Shown here: positions 21,525 through 33,216 of the stretch, in pieces
How positions within the stretch are numbered: the first letter of the stretch is position 1
Layout: every line of letters starts with the position of its first letter
Assembly: GCA_949361645.1 (NCBI GenBank)
Contig: OX442431.1
Coordinates: 5,039,645 to 5,103,644 of the forward strand
Direction: 5' to 3'
Source: Spongilla lacustris
Lineage: Eukaryota; Porifera; Demospongiae; Spongillida; Spongillidae
Length of the DNA: 64,000 bases
Notes under the pieces: model-generated
Seen by the model: the letters and a program-made list of their open reading frames with translations, nothing else
Told to the model about the DNA's origin: nothing
Database searches by the model: none
Made by a program: the position numbers and the translations under genes

Positions 21525-24152
21525 ATGGCGACGACTAACGACGAGCTCGTCGTTTATCATTCAGCGGACGAGTTCGAATGGAACGATACTTTTGACGAGG
21601 ATGAGGAAATCGAGAACGGTGGCGATGGTGAATATGGAAGTGATGATTTTGAAGGCATTGATAGTGATGTCTGTGAAGATGGAATCAACGATGATGGTGA
21701 AAGCGACGGAGATGACAATGATGGTGAAAGTGATGATGAGGGCAGAGATTGTGATAGCGGAAGCGACGGTGATGCCACTGATGGTGATGGTGAAGATGAC
21801 AGCGACGGCCCAGGTGATGTACCAGCTAGAATAGCACGTGGGCGATGTCGTCCTCGTCGCATGCTGAATGCCTACCTTACTAGAGGAGGGTGCTGCAGAG
21901 ACAGTTGCTTATTGAAGTACGGTGACTTGCCCAAAAGACGAGCACTCACACTATCCAGATTGGACAAGAAAACCAGAAAGGCTGTTATTTATGGAATGCT
22001 AGCTGTGATTCGGAACAAATGTGGTTCTCGAAATACATTCCAGTATCGCCTTGACTGGTCCAGTCCTGTCTGCAAGGATGCTTTCTGTGCCATCATTGGC
22101 ATTAGTTACTGTACATTGAAGCGCTGGCAGCAGCAGGTGTGCTCTGACTCTGATGTTGAGCCCCATCCCCATGGGAACTGTGGCAGGGCTCCTCGCCATG
22201 CCCTCTCTCGTTTGGACAAGACTATGGTAGTCAGATTTATAGAGAACTATGCTGGCATACATGCCCTCCCTGACCCTGGTCGATTGCAAGGGACAATCAG
22301 AGACTACGTTCTGGAGAGCGGCAAAACACTAAAGTCTGTGTACGTCGAGTATTGCAAAGCCATGGAGTCCCTATCAAAGACCACACCAGCACCACAGCAA
22401 CCTTGCCCTTACAGATTGACCACTCGGCTGAAGCGGCAGTACACCTTGCTCAACGTTCCTCCGGCTCCTCCAACACCTCCTGCTGCACGTGTGGTGAAGT
22501 ACGTGTCATTTATTACACTCTGGCGCAGGTACTGCTCCAACATCAAGATCCAACCTGCACGCAGCGATCTGTGCGACAAGTGTGATCAGATGTTGGTCAC
22601 TTTGAGGCACAGCCTTTCCGACGAGCAGCGCAAAACAATAAATGACAAATACAAACAACACCTCATTAAGGCCAAGGCATTTCGTGATGCCTACAATGCC
22701 AATATTGAGGAGGCTGAGAAGGGATGGAAAGGGAAGAGACAGAAGGAGCGTGACCAGATTCTGGGTCACTTGGGATCCAGGGCCCTGATGGCTCCCTTCA
22801 CTTCACAAGCCCTGCACCTGGACATGCAGATGCAGTACTCTTTTGACTACTGCCAGCAGGTGTCACTGCCCTATAGCTCACAGCAAAGGGGCACGTTTTA
22901 TTTCAGGACACCTCGCAAGGTCCAGGTGTTTGGCGTGTGTTGTGAGCCGCTGTGCCGCCAGGTGTTCTTCCTAATTGATGAGGCTGAGCAGGCCGGCAAG
23001 GGTGCTGTGGTGGTGGTCAGCCTGGTGCATGCATTCTTCCACCTACATGGACTGGGAGAGAGGCGTGTAACACTTCAGGCCGACAACTGTGTGGGCCAGA
23101 ACAAGAACACCACCATGATGTGGTACCTGGCCTGGCGGGTGATCACTGGACAACATGAGGCCATCCAGCTGAACTTCATGCTACCTGGACACACAAAGTT
23201 TCGACCTGATTCCTACTTTGGCCTGTTCAAGAAGTACTACCGAAGACAGGATCATGTAGATGACATGAACGATCTAGCTGACTGTGTCCGGCAGTGTGGC
23301 CAGAACGTCACTTGTGTGCCACAACTGTACCAGGACTGGCAGTACCATGACTGGAATGCCTTCTTGGGCCAGTGGTTTGGTCCTCTGGTTGGCTTTGGTC
23401 GCTACCACACATTTGAGTTTGACCAAGGCCACCCTGGTGTCATGAAAATGAAGACCTTGCCATCGGACACAAACCCCACCGAGATGAGCATGCTGAGGGC
23501 TGGAGTGGCCATAAAGGACATACAGGAGGCTTATCAGAGCCAAGTGATGCCACCTGTTATTAGCCCCAATGGATTGTCCCTGACGCGGTCACTGTACCTG
23601 TACGAGAAGGTGAGGGAATACGTTCGTGACCCCAAGAAGAGGGACAGGGTATGTCCAAAGCCTACTCCAGCCACTGCTATCAACTCTTCAGAAACACCTG
23701 GAAATGTTCCAGACAGTGGCCAACCAGGTCCTTCTAATGCCATTCCTGACCCACCTACAGTTGAGGGTAATGAGTCTGCAGATGAGACTCACAGTGAAAT
23801 GCAAGACAAAGGCAATAGCTGTGTTTCTGGCAGGAGGAAACGCAGACCCAGGTCTGAACTAATCCTTGCCTACCAATGCACTGTATGTGGCAATAAGTAT
23901 GGCAGTAGCCAGGCCCTGTACCTGCACAAAAAGAACACTCATAAGCAGCCTGCTGTTCCAGGTGATGAACACGGTGATGTCGCTAAGGCAGACAATGCCA
24001 GTGTTGACGAAGGAAGCCAGGGTCCACCCTGCAAGCGCAGGCGTAGGAAAAAATCTGAAATTGACAGGCCATTTTCCTGTTCTGTGTGTGGCAATAAGTA
24101 CGGCAGCTCATCCGCACTGTATACTCACAAGAAGAGCGACCATGGCTCATGA
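21525..24152 (+). CDS. Transposase-like protein (DUF7869-type) with two C2H2 zinc fingers, 875 aa
   Basis: A single intact frame. The ATG at 21525 has a purine at -3 and G at +4 and lies about 40 bases inside the terminal repeat. Residues 1-100 are strongly acidic and Gly/Ser-rich. The middle holds a candidate zinc cluster (CDKCDQML near residue 356). A core follows with DNCVGQNKN (D520) and, 36 residues on, PGHTKFRPDSYFGLFKK (H556, D562). This is the hallmark of a protein family widespread in sponges, cnidarians and insects that I associate with DUF7869; an RNase-H-like DDE fold is my inference. Residues about 783-806 and 849-872 are two C2H2 fingers (C-x2-C-x12-H-x4-H, both with CGNKYGSS). 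Its position inside matched terminal repeats and its inverted decayed copy at 36.4-37.6 kb indicate it is the element's own protein, likely binding and moving the ends. Activity is unproven. Confidence 0.85.
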   Translation: MATTNDELVVYHSADEFEWNDTFDEDEEIENGGDGEYGSDDFEGIDSDVCEDGINDDGESDGDDNDGESDDEGRDCDSGSDGDATDGDGEDDSDGPGDVPARIARGRCRPRRMLNAYLTRGGCCRDSCLLKYGDLPKRRALTLSRLDKKTRKAVIYGMLAVIRNKCGSRNTFQYRLDWSSPVCKDAFCAIIGISYCTLKRWQQQVCSDSDVEPHPHGNCGRAPRHALSRLDKTMVVRFIENYAGIHALPDPGRLQGTIRDYVLESGKTLKSVYVEYCKAMESLSKTTPAPQQPCPYRLTTRLKRQYTLLNVPPAPPTPPAARVVKYVSFITLWRRYCSNIKIQPARSDLCDKCDQMLVTLRHSLSDEQRKTINDKYKQHLIKAKAFRDAYNANIEEAEKGWKGKRQKERDQILGHLGSRALMAPFTSQALHLDMQMQYSFDYCQQVSLPYSSQQRGTFYFRTPRKVQVFGVCCEPLCRQVFFLIDEAEQAGKGAVVVVSLVHAFFHLHGLGERRVTLQADNCVGQNKNTTMMWYLAWRVITGQHEAIQLNFMLPGHTKFRPDSYFGLFKKYYRRQDHVDDMNDLADCVRQCGQNVTCVPQLYQDWQYHDWNAFLGQWFGPLVGFGRYHTFEFDQGHPGVMKMKTLPSDTNPTEMSMLRAGVAIKDIQEAYQSQVMPPVISPNGLSLTRSLYLYEKVREYVRDPKKRDRVCPKPTPATAINSSETPGNVPDSGQPGPSNAIPDPPTVEGNESADETHSEMQDKGNSCVSGRRKRRPRSELILAYQCTVCGNKYGSSQALYLHKKNTHKQPAVPGDEHGDVAKADNASVDEGSQGPPCKRRRRKKSEIDRPFSCSVCGNKYGSSSALYTHKKSDHGS

Positions 24153-25391
24153 ACCATATTGTGAGAAGCATTTCATGGTATTATTACCATTTCAATTTCA
24201 TCTGTAGAAGTGAGGCCATCGTGAAAGGCTATGTAACAGTTGCATAGGAAGATGATTGTTTGGCTTTGATATGTGACAAAGGTGGATGTGGAAGCCCGGC
24301 TTGTTGAAGTAAATTTCCTTCACCCAAAGCTACATTTACCTGGCAAGTCCTACAATTACCCAAAGAACCCGGACATCAATGGAGGTCTTACCAGCATTAA
24401 GAGCACTTAAAGCTAGAGAAGCTCTCAGGTTGTGAGTTACCTTAGCAATTTAGTTGCCTGAATAGACACAGAACATGATGCATGCACCTCTGCTAATTTA
24501 AGTTAGTTGTTGCTCAGATTACTAGAGAGATGTTTGGTGCATCCATGAAGAAGTCGATTGTTGCTCAGATATACATGTACATGTAGCTCTGGTGCACTCG
24601 TGAAGAAAAGTCGGTTGTTGCTTGATAACTCTGGTGCACCCGTGAAGTTAAAAGTCGATTGTTGCTCAGATATACATGTACATGTAGCTCTGGTGCACTC
24701 GTGAAGAAAAGTCGGTTGTTGCTCAGATAATCTATGTACAGTGCAACTGTGTATCGTGTTGAATCAAAAGTTCTTTTAAGAACTCGTTTGTCAGCTTGTC
24801 CTCACAATCTATTGAGGTAACATTCTGACAAACGTTACATTTACACAAGAAGTTACACCTTAGCGAATCTTGATTATCATAACAAAGAAGTGATCACATG
24901 GGTACAAGCACATGAACATGTAAATGTTTTGAAAGAGTTCTAGTACGCATATTAATGGTAAAAGAATGGTCCTTGTCCTGCCCAAGTGTCTGGCATAGGT
25001 CCAGCTGTCCATGGTAACGCTGCCTGGGACCATGACTGTGATGGTGACTGGAGCTGAATCCTTGGTGGAAACTGGACTATTGCAGCTACTGGTGGCCTCA
25101 CCATTACAGGCAGTGGCTCTGGCTAATAGGAATGATGCAAGTGTGAGTATGAGGAATGGATGATGAGCATGGTGAGGAAAAACATGAAGATGGATGTGTT
25201 GAATGACTTGAACGTGTTTGCCAAGTACAGTGACGTGGTGAAGAACATCTTGGATGACTTAAGTGGCGTGGTGATCCAGGTGAATAGTACGGCAGCTCAT
25301 CCGCACTGTATACTCACAAGAAAAGAGACCATGGTTCATGAACCATATTGTGAGATGCATGTAGTTGAATGCCAAAGGAGGTATGGTATCT
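24153..25391. other. Downstream region of the giant element's gene; partial gene duplication
   Basis: No complete gene. 25283-25365 is a near-copy of 24098-24175, the last codons and stop of the transposase-like gene (TACGGCAGCTCATCCGCACT ... GAACCATATTGTGAGA). The 3' end has therefore been duplicated about 1.2 kb downstream. The sequence between has no recognised domain. Confidence 0.6.
24530..24735. repeat. Tandem repeat, about 60-bp unit
   Basis: Three to four units containing CTGGTGCA(C/T)(T/C)CGTGAAG and AAAGTCG(G/A)TTGTTGCT, some with TATACATGTACATGTAGCTC. Confidence 0.8.
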
Positions 25392-25600
25392 TGCACATCC
25401 CAATGACAATGTGTTTGGTGCATGTGCTGGAGGGTTGGTGCACCCCATGCCATAGAAGGTGTGGTGTCTTGCACATCCCGATGACACTGTGTTTGGCGCA
25501 TGTGATGGAGGGTTAGTGCACCCCATGCCATAGAAGGTGTGGTGTCTTGCACATCCCAATGACAGTGTGTTTGGTGCATGTGCTGGAGGGTTAATGCACA
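25392..25600. repeat. 78-bp tandem repeat
   Basis: Starts at 25392, 25470 and 25548, each TGCACATCCC(A/G)ATGACA. Spacing is exactly 78 bases. Frames on both strands follow the repeat. Confidence 0.9.
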
Positions 25601-25849
25601 AGCTTATCTTATCTAATATCAGTAACAAATTCATATGTAGGTGGGCCATAAAAGACTAGGCTATAACTTCTCAATGTGGGATACATCTACATTGGTGTGA
25701 TAAGTTCAAACCTGGTACATTTTAAAATGTGGAGATAAACTCTGATGCATGGGTTTCCAAGCTAGGTGACCTGGCATTAATACACGTACATGTAGCACCA
25801 AAACTGGGAGTGCACTAACATATTGCTGCACCCTACGTGGTTAAACTGC

Positions 25850-28800
25850 ACTGGCAGATGTGTATAGTGTACTGATGTGAGGTGTGTGTAGTGTACTGAT
25901 GTGTGGTGAATACATGTATGGTGTAGTGTGTGTTTAGTGTTCTGATGTGTGGTGTGTATAGTGTACTGATGTGTGGTGTGTATGTGTGGTGTGTATAGTG
26001 TACTGATGTGTGGTGTGTATAGTGTACTGATGTGTGGTGTGTATAGTGTACTGATGTGTGGTGTGTGTATGTGGGGTGTGTGTATGTGTGGTGTGTATAG
26101 TGTACTGATGTGTGGTGTATATATGTGTGGTGTGTATAGTGTACTGATGTGTGTACTGATGTGTGGTGTGTGTATGTGTGGTGTGTATAGTGTACTGATG
26201 TGTGGTGGGTATAGTGTACTGATGTGTGGTGTGTATAGTGTACTGATGTGTGGTGTGTGTATGTGTGGTGTGTACAGTGTACTGATGTGTGGTGTGTATA
26301 GTGTACCGATGTGTGGTGTGTATAGTGTACTGATGTGGTGTGTATAGTGTACTGATGTGGTGTGTATAGTGTACTGATGTGTGGTGTGTATAGTGTACTG
26401 ATGTGTGGTGTGTATAGTGTACCGATGTGTGGTGTGTATAGTGTACTGATGTGTGGTGTGTATAGTGTACCGATGTGTGGTGTGTATAGTGTACTGATGT
26501 GTGGTGTGTATAGTGTACCGATGTGTGGTGTGTATAGTGTACTGATGTGTGGTGTGTATAGTGTACTGATGTGTGGTGTGTACAGTGTACTGATGTGTGG
26601 TGTGTATAGTGTACTGATGTGTAGTGTGTGTATGTGTGGTGTGTATAGTGTACTGATGTGTGGTGTGTACAGTGTACTGATGTGTAGTGTGTGTATGTGT
26701 GGTGTGTATAGTGTACTGATGTGTAGTGTGTGTATGTGTGGTGTGTATAGTGTACTGATGTGTGGTGTGTATAGTGTACTTATGTGTGGTGTGTACAGTG
26801 TACTGATGTGTGGTGTGTATAGTGTACTGATGTGTGGTGTGTATAGTGTACTTATGTGTGGTGTGTACAGTGTACTGATGTGTGGTGTGTATAGTGTACT
26901 GATGTGTGGTGTGTATAGTGTACTGATGTGTGGTGTGTATGTGTGGTGTGTATAGTGTACTGATGTGTGGTGTGTATAGTGTACTGATGTGTGGTGTGTA
27001 TAGTGTACTGATGTGTGGTGTGTGTATGTGTGGTGTGTATAGTGTACCGATGTGTGGTGTGTATAGTGTACTGATGTGGTGTGTATAGTGTACTGATGTG
27101 TGGTGTGTATAGTGTACTGATGTGTGGTGTGCGTATGTGTGGTGTGTACAGTGTACTGATGTGTGGTGTGTATAGTGTACTGATGTGTGGTGTGTGTATG
27201 TGTGGTGTGTATAGTGTACTGATGTGTGGTGTGTACAGTGTACTGATGTGTAGTGTGTGTATGTGTGGTGTGTATAGTGTACTGATGTGTAGTGTGTGTA
27301 TGTGTGGTGTGTATAGTGTACTGATGTGTGGTGTGTATAGTGTACTTATGTGTGGTGTGTACAGTGTACTGATGTGTGGTGTGTATAGTGTACTGATGTG
27401 TGGTGTGTATAGTGTACTGATGTGTGGTGTGTATGTGTGGTGTGTATAGTGTACTGATGTGTGGTGTGTATAGTGTACTGATGTGTGGTGTGTGTATGTG
27501 CGGTATGTATAGTGTACTGATGTGTGGTGTGTATAGTGTACTGATGTGTGGTGTGTATAGTGTACTGATGTGTGGTGTGTATGTGTGGTGTGTATAGTGT
27601 ACTGATGTGTGGTGTGTATAGTGTACTGATGTGTGGTGTGTATAGTGTACTGATGTGTGGTGTGTATAGTGTACTGATGTGTGGTGTGTATAGTGTACTG
27701 ATGTGTGGTGTGTGTATGTGTGGTGTGTATATAGTGTATTGATGTGTGGTGTGTATAGTGTACTGATGTGTGGTGTGTATATGTGTGGTGTGTATAGTGT
27801 ACTGATGTGTGGTGTCTATAGTGTACTGATGTGTGGTGTGTATAGTGTACTGATGTGTGGTGTGTATAGTGTACTGATGTGTGGTGTGTATGTGTGGTGT
27901 GTATAGTGTACTGATGTGTGGTGTGTATAGGTGTGGTGTGTATAGTGTACTGATGTGTGGTGTGTATAGTGTACTGATGTGTGGTGTGTATAGTGTACTG
28001 ATGTGGTGTGTGTATGTGTGGTGTGTATAGTGTACTGATGTGTGGTGTCTATAGTGTACTGATGTGTGGTGTGTATAGTGTACTGATGTGTGGTGTGTGT
28101 ATGTGTGGTGTGTATAGTGTACTGATGTGTGGTGTGTATAGTGTACTGATGTGTAGTGTGTGTATGTGTGGTGTGTATAGTGTACTGATGTGTGGTGTGT
28201 ATGTGTGGTGTGTATGTGTGGTGTGTATAGTGTATTGATGTGGTGTGTATATGTGTGGTGTGTATAGTGTACTGATGTGTGGTGTCTATAGTGTACTGAT
28301 GTGTGGTGTGTATAGTGTACTGATGTGTGGTGTGTGTATGTGTGGTGTGTATAGTGTACTGATGTGTGTACTGATGTGTGGTGTGTGTATGTGTGGTGTG
28401 TGTATGTGTGGTGTGTATAGTGTACTGATGTGTGGTGTGTGTATGTGTGGTGTGTACAGTGTACTGATGTGTGGTGTGTATAGTGTACTGATGTGTGGTG
28501 TGTGTATGTGTGGTGTGTGTATGTGTGGTGTGTATAGTGTACTGATGTGTGGTGTGTGTATGTGTGGTGTGTATAGTGTACTGATGTGTGGTGTGTATAG
28601 TGTACTGATGTGTGGTGTGTATAGTGTACTGATGTGTGGTGTGTATAGTGTACTGATGTGTGGTGTGTATATGTGTGGTGTGTATAGTGTACTGATGTGT
28701 GGTGTCTATAGTGTACTGATGTGTGGTGTGTATAGTGTACTGATGTGTGGTGTGTATAGTGTACTGATGTGTGGTGTGTATGTGTGGTGTGTATAGTGTA

Positions 28801-31395
28801 CTGATGTGTGGTGTGTATAGGTGTGGTGTGTATAGTGTACTGATGTGTGGTGTGTATAGTGTACTGATGTGTGGTGTGTATAGTGTACTGATGTGGTGTG
28901 TGTATGTGTGGTGTGTATAGTGTACTGATGTGTGGTGTGTATAGGTGTGGTGTGTATAGTGTACTGATGTGTGGTGTGTATAGTGTACTGATGTGTGGTG
29001 TGTATAGTGTACTGATGTGTGGTGTGTATATGTGTGGTGTGTATAGTGTACTGATGTGTGGTGTGTATAGTGTACTGATGTGTGGTGTGTATAGTGTACT
29101 GATGTGTGGTGTGTATAGTGTACTGATGTGTGGTGTGTGTATGTGTGGTGTGTATAGTGTATTGATGTGGTGTGTATATGTGTGGTGTGTATAGTGTACT
29201 GATGTGTGGTGTCTATAGTGTACTGATGTGTGGTGTGTATAGTGTACTGATGTGTGGTGTGTATAGTGTACTGATGTGTGGTGTGTGTATGTGTGGTGTG
29301 TATAGTGTACTGATGTGTGGTGTGTATAGTGTACTGATGTGTAGTGTGTGTATGTGTGGTGTGTATAGTGTACTGATGTGTGGTGTGTATGTGTGGTGTG
29401 TATGTGTGGTGTGTATAGTGTATTGATGTGGTGTGTATATGTGTGGTGTGTATAGTGTACTGATGTGTGGTGTCTATAGTGTACTGATGTGTGGTGTGTA
29501 TAGTGTACTGATGTGTGGTGTGTGTATGTGTGGTGTGTATAGTGTACTGATGTGTGTACTGATGTGTGGTGTGTGTATGTGTGGTGTGTATAGTGTACTG
29601 ATGTGTGGTGTGTGTATGTGTGGTGTGTACAGTGTACTGATGTGTGGTGTGTATAGTGTACTGATGTGTGGTGTGTGTATGTGTGGTGTGTGTATGTGTG
29701 GTGTGTATAGTGTACTGATGTGTGGTGTGTGTATGTGTGGTGTGTATAGTGTACTGATGTGTGGTGTGTATAGTGTACTGATGTGTGGTGTGTATAGTGT
29801 ACTGATGTGTGGTGTGTGTATGTGTGGTGTGTACAGTGTACTGATGTGTGGTGTGTATAGTGTACTGATGTGTAGTGTGTGTATGTGTGGTGTGTATAGT
29901 GTACTGATGTGTGGTGTGTATAGTGTACTGATGTGTGGTGTGTATAGTGTACTGATGTGTGGTGTGTGTATGTGTGGTGTGTATAGTGTACCGATGTGTG
30001 GTGTGTGCATGTGTGGTGTGTATAGTGTACCGATGTGTGGTGTGTGTATGTGTGGTGTGTATAGTGTACTGATGTGTGGTGTGTGTATGTGTGGTGTGTA
30101 TAGTGTACTGATGTGTGGTGTGTATAGTGTACTGATGTGTGGTGTGTATAGTGTACTGATGTGTGGTGTGTATAGTGTACTGATGTGTGGTGTGTATAGT
30201 GTACCGATGTGTGGTGTGTGTATGTGTGGTGTGTATAGTGTACTGATGTGTGGTGTGTATAGTGTACTGATGTGTGGTGTGTATAGTGTACTGATGTGTG
30301 GTGTGTATAGTGTACTGATGTGTGGTGTGTGTATGTGTGGTGTGTATAGTGTACCGATGTGTGGTGTGTGCATGTGTGGTGTGTATAGTGTACCGATGTG
30401 TGGTGTGTGTATGTGTGGTGTGTATAGTGTACTGATGTGTGGTGTGTGTATGTGTGGTGTGTATAGTGTACTGATGTGTGGTGTGTATAGTGTACTGATG
30501 TGTGGTGTGTATAGTGTACTGATGTGTGGTGTGTATAGTGTACTGATGTGTGGTGTGTATAGTGTACCGATGTGTGGTGTGTGTATGTGTGGTGTGTATA
30601 GTGTACTGATGTGTGGTGTGTATAGTGTACTGATGTGTGGTGTGTATAGTGTACTGATGTGTGGTGTGTATAGTGTACTGATGTGTGGTGTGTATGTGTG
30701 GTTTGTATAGTGTACTGATGTGTGGTGTGTATGTGTGGTTTGTATAGTGTACTGATGTGTGGTGTGTATAGTGTACTGATGTGTGGTGTGCGTATGTGTG
30801 GTGTGTATAGTGTACTGATGTGTGGTGTGTGTATGTGTGGTGTGTATAGTGTACTGATGTGTGGTGTGTATAGTGTACTGATGTGTGGTGTGTATAGTGT
30901 ACTGATGTGTGGTGTGTATAGTGTACTGATGTGTGGTGTGTATAGTGTACTGATGTGTGGTGTGCGTATGTGTGGTGTGTATAGTGTACTGATGTGTGGT
31001 GTGTATAGTGTACTGATGTGTGGTGTGCGTATGTGTGGTGTGTATAGTGTACTGATGTGTGGTGTGTATAGTGTACTGATGTGTGGTGTGTACAGTGTAT
31101 TGATGTGTGGTGTGTATAGTGTACTGATGTGTGGTGTGTATAGTGTACCGATGTGTGGTGTGTATAGTGTACTGATGTGGTGTGTATAGTGTACTGATGT
31201 GGTGTGTATAGTGTACTGATGTGTGGTGTGTATAGTGTACTGATGTGTGGTGTGTATAGTGTACCGATGTGTGGTGTGTATAGTGTACTGATGTGGTGTG
31301 TATAGTGTACTGATGTGTGGTGTGTATAGTGTACTGATGTGTGGTGTGTATAGTGTACTGATGTGGTGTGTATAGTGTACTGATGTGTGGTGGGT
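25850..31395. repeat. 24-bp satellite array, 5.5 kb, with higher-order structure
   Basis: The unit is 24 bp, beginning TGTGGTGTGTATAGTGTACT and closing GATG. Variants have a TGTGTATGTG spacer, GTACCGATG, TACAGTG, TAGTGTGTG or GTCTATAG. Because 24 is divisible by 3, all frames stay open on the minus strand, giving false proteins of up to about 1,350 codons (HYTHHTSV-type repeats). Variant order repeats on larger scales: a block with GTCTATAG and a doubled GTACTGATGTGTGTACTGATG recurs at about 28246 and 29434, and a TGTGCATGTG/GTACCGATG block at about 30005 and 30368. The array lies in the left arm of the giant element and has no counterpart in the right arm. Confidence 0.97.
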
Positions 31396-32060
31396 ATGTA
31401 CACTGTACATCTGTGTCGTTAAGGGGTTACCTCTGTAAACCTTATGTATGTTTCGTTATGGGGTTACCTGTACACCATACATCTGTTTCATCAAGGGGTT
31501 ACCTGTACACCATACATCTGTTTCATCAAGGGGTTACCTGTACACCATACATCTGTGCCGTTAAGGGGTTACCTTTGTATGCTTTATGTATGTGTCGTTA
31601 ATGTATGTGTTGTTAAGGGGTTACCTCTTGTTGTACCCCCCCCCCCCCCCCCCCCCCATCATATACATATGTGTCATCAAGGGGTTACCTGTACACCATA
31701 CATCTGTGTCGTTAAGGGGTTAACTCTGTATACCTTATGTATGTGTTGTTAAGGGGTTACCTGTACACTGTACTTCTGTGTCGTTAAGGGGTTACCTCTG
31801 TACACCATACATCTGTGTCATCAAGGGGTTACCTTTACACAATACATCTGTGTCGTTAAGGGGTTACCTCTGTAAACCTTATGTATGTGTTGTTAAGGGA
31901 TTTAACCTCTTGTGTGTACCCCATTCATCTGTGTCATCAAGGGGTTACCTGTACACCATACATCCGTGTTGTTAAGGGGATACCTCTGTACACCTTATGT
32001 ATGTGTCATTAAGGGGTTACCTGTACACCATACATCTGTGTCGTTTATGGATTTTTACTT
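31395..32060. repeat. GGGGTTACC tandem repeat, about 34-36 bp unit, left arm
   Basis: Units of AAGGGGTTACCTGTACACC plus ATACATCTGTGTCGTT, with CTCTGTAAACCTTATGTATG variants and one C run (31637-31657). The reverse-complement array is at 35360-36225. Confidence 0.95.
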
Positions 32061-32139
32061 TTCACGTAGTGGTGATGTAATCCATCCAATGCTGTGAAAA
32101 TCTAGGTCTGGGTGCGAGACTAGTGACGACGGTGGTCCC

Positions 32140-32550
32140 ATTTACACCCTGTACTAGTGTCTGCTGTGGGATCAAATCCATGGTCCCATTTACACACTGT
32201 AAGTGTATCTATTGTGGGGTCAAATCCATGGTCCCATTTACACACTGTACTTGAGTCTGTTTTAGGGTCAAATCTATGGTCCCATTTACACCCTAAACTT
32301 GTGTCTGTTGTGAGATCAAATCCATGCTCCCATTTACACCCTGTACTTGTGTCTGTTGTAGGGACTCAAATCCATGATCCCATTTACACCCTGTACTTGT
32401 GATCAAATCCATGGTCCCATTTACACCCTGTTCTTATGTCTGTTGTGGGGTCAAATACATGGTTCCATTTACACCCTGTACTTTTGTCTGTTGTGAGGTC
32501 AATTCATTGGTCCCATTTACACCCTGTACTTTTGTCTGTTGTGGGGTCAT
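32140..32550. repeat. 48-bp tandem repeat, left arm
   Basis: About nine units of GGTCCCATTTACACCCTGTA followed by CTTGTGTCTGTTGTGGGGTC and AAATCCAT. The mirrored array is at 34490-35275. The string AGGTCTGGGTGCGAGACTAG at 32104, just before the array, is also mirrored (35283-35303). Confidence 0.95.
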
Positions 32551-32554
32551 ACTA

Positions 32555-33216
32555 CCAACAGGCCGGAGAGCTGCCAGCTGCCACATTACCAGGGTTGAAT
32601 GGGGTCGTCACAAAGCTAGACCTCAGCATGTGGAGTGGAACCTTGAACTGGAGCCGACCTCAAACACTGGGACCAGCCACAATGGCCTTCTATCCTAGCC
32701 CCACACAGCTCCTCACTGCAAATGCACGTGAAGCCACTACATGTACCTATGAAACCATTAACCCCCACACTACAAGAGGAATTACTGGTAGGGGAACCAT
32801 CGTGGAGCTACCAGCTTGCATTGGACAAATGGGGATGCCACCACTGGAGCAGCCTCCATTTGTAGAGTGTACATGCGTATACGTTTTTCTCTTCACACAT
32901 TTTGTGCTGTACATGTGGATCTGAACTACTGTAGACATGTACATGTACATGTTTTGTGCATTCTGGTGTGAAGCCATGCTGTTAGTGGTGAATATAGTTA
33001 CTTGCCCTATCGGTACTGATTGTGGTGGGTCTGCACCCGTGGTTGGTGTATATAGACAACCAAGGCTTGCAGAGGGCGTTTTGCCTACATGTACTGAGAA
33101 CTAGTAGCAAAACATATTAGTGCCATTTTGAATCAATGTCACATAAATTGCAAGCACAGTCACAGCTACAATGTGTCACGGTGAAGACGTCAGAATTCAT
33201 GACCACACAGCACTGT
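32555..33216. repeat. Palindrome arm, left (unique sequence)
   Basis: Mirrored by 33381-34050. Shared anchors: CCGGAGAGCTGCCAGCTGCC, TGGAGTGGAACCTTGAACTG, GTTGGTGTATATAGACAACC, GAATTCATGACCACAC. Arms differ at scattered positions and by small indels. A short frame across 32436-32924 is formed partly by the 48-bp repeat and is not supported as a gene. Confidence 0.9.

Noticed and set aside
25392..25600. Regularly spaced repeats, possible CRISPR-like array
   Set aside because: The 78-bp units are contiguous tandem repeats with no unique spacers, and the genome is eukaryotic.
27346..31410. A 1,354-codon minus-strand frame (and a 1,195-codon overlapping one)
   Set aside because: Both are translations of a stop-free 24-bp satellite in different phases; there is no domain and composition is only His, Thr, Tyr, Ser, Ile, Leu, Pro, Val and Gln in strict repeats.
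32436..32924. A 162-codon frame
   Set aside because: Half of it is the 48-bp repeat and the rest lies in a palindrome arm whose mirror copy is not open; no domain seen.
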